Assembly: GCF_011683915.1 (NCBI RefSeq)
Contig: NZ_JAAQPH010000001.1
Location: forward strand, 124,001 to 188,000
Length of the DNA stretch: 64,000 nucleotides
Reading direction: 5' to 3'
From: Pelagibius litoralis
Lineage (GTDB): Bacteria; Pseudomonadota; Alphaproteobacteria; Kiloniellales; Kiloniellaceae
In this document: in pieces, positions 63,869 through 64,000 of the stretch
Numbering within the stretch: the first letter of the stretch is position 1
Layout of the letters: every line of letters begins with the position of its first letter
Position numbers and translations under genes: made by a program
The notes under the pieces: generated by a model
Databases searched by the model: none
What the model was told of the DNA's origin: nothing
Seen by the model: the letters and a program-made list of their open reading frames with translations, nothing else

Positions 63869-64000
63869 GGTTGTTCTGAGTTCGTTTGGAACCCTGGTCT
63901 GCCAGCTCGGTGGAAAGTCGCTTCAGGGTCGACCTAGTAGAATAGGGTAGGTATAAATTGCCGTTTATGAAAAACCCTGCCTAGGTCTGCAGCCGGCCGA

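Overview
The window is 64 kb of high-GC, densely coded chromosome from an alphaproteobacterium, probably of the Rhodospirillales/Kiloniellales type. The evidence is a PAS_5-family protein, a DUF1491 protein, a DivJ/PleC-like histidine kinase catalytic core, a PhaAB-type fused Mrp antiporter subunit, a bactofilin and a form II (CoxSLM) molybdenum hydroxylase. This lineage call is an inference from gene families; the genus cannot be named. I see no rRNA, tRNA, CRISPR array, insertion sequence or prophage.

Layout. 0-3.3 kb: end of a cobalamin operon (cobU, convergent cobD), then ppa-dcyD. 3.6-7.2 kb: membrane PAS histidine kinase, PAS_5 protein, bactofilin. 7.2-10.2 kb: fatty acid desaturase and glutathione-dependent formaldehyde oxidation (S-hydroxymethylglutathione dehydrogenase, S-formylglutathione hydrolase). 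10.4-12.5 kb: class II aldolase-like protein, VOC protein and alpha/beta hydrolase, preceded by an inverted-repeat block with mutually exclusive pairings. 12.5-16.5 kb: overlapping maturation genes for a molybdenum hydroxylase (coxE, two XdhC halves, an MPT-binding/NTP-transferase fusion). 17-19 kb: AGCS symporter and universal stress protein. 19.4-29.5 kb: a seven-gene peptide-uptake operon (two ATPases, binding protein, two permeases, amidase, gamma-glutamyltransferase-like enzyme) with a divergent GntR regulator and an AT-rich palindrome between them. 29.5-36 kb: opgD-like glucan protein, coxD (MoxR ATPase) and ydbL-ynbE-ydbH (inter-membrane lipid transport). 36-46 kb: coxM-coxL-coxS, coxG and a complete branched-chain-amino-acid-type ABC transporter. 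46-52 kb: six-gene Mrp antiporter. 52-64 kb: nucleoside hydrolase, CPA2 antiporter, deacetylase, several small secreted or unknown proteins, O-methyltransferase, DUF1491, prfC, a small HTH gene with its own operator, DoxX, GNAT and two terminal unknowns.

How the genes fit together. The strongest theme is a form II molybdenum hydroxylase system split over three sites: structural genes (S-L-M order, active-site loop AYRGAGR), coxG downstream of an ABC importer, coxD behind ydbH-ynbE-ydbL, and the cofactor/maturation genes 20 kb away. The contiguous same-strand run from the importer to coxM suggests uptake and oxidation of an organic substrate rather than, or as well as, CO. A second theme is peptide scavenging: uptake, amidase and gamma-glutamyl cleavage under one local GntR regulator.

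Limits. All calls are from reading motifs and context; no database search was run. Starts were adjusted where ribosome binding sites or family length indicated it. The most notable unexplained items are the folded element before the class II aldolase gene (10314-10397), the 13-bp tandem repeats at 52296-52347, the autoregulatory-looking HTH/small-membrane-protein pair near 61.2-61.8 kb, and several orphan small proteins.
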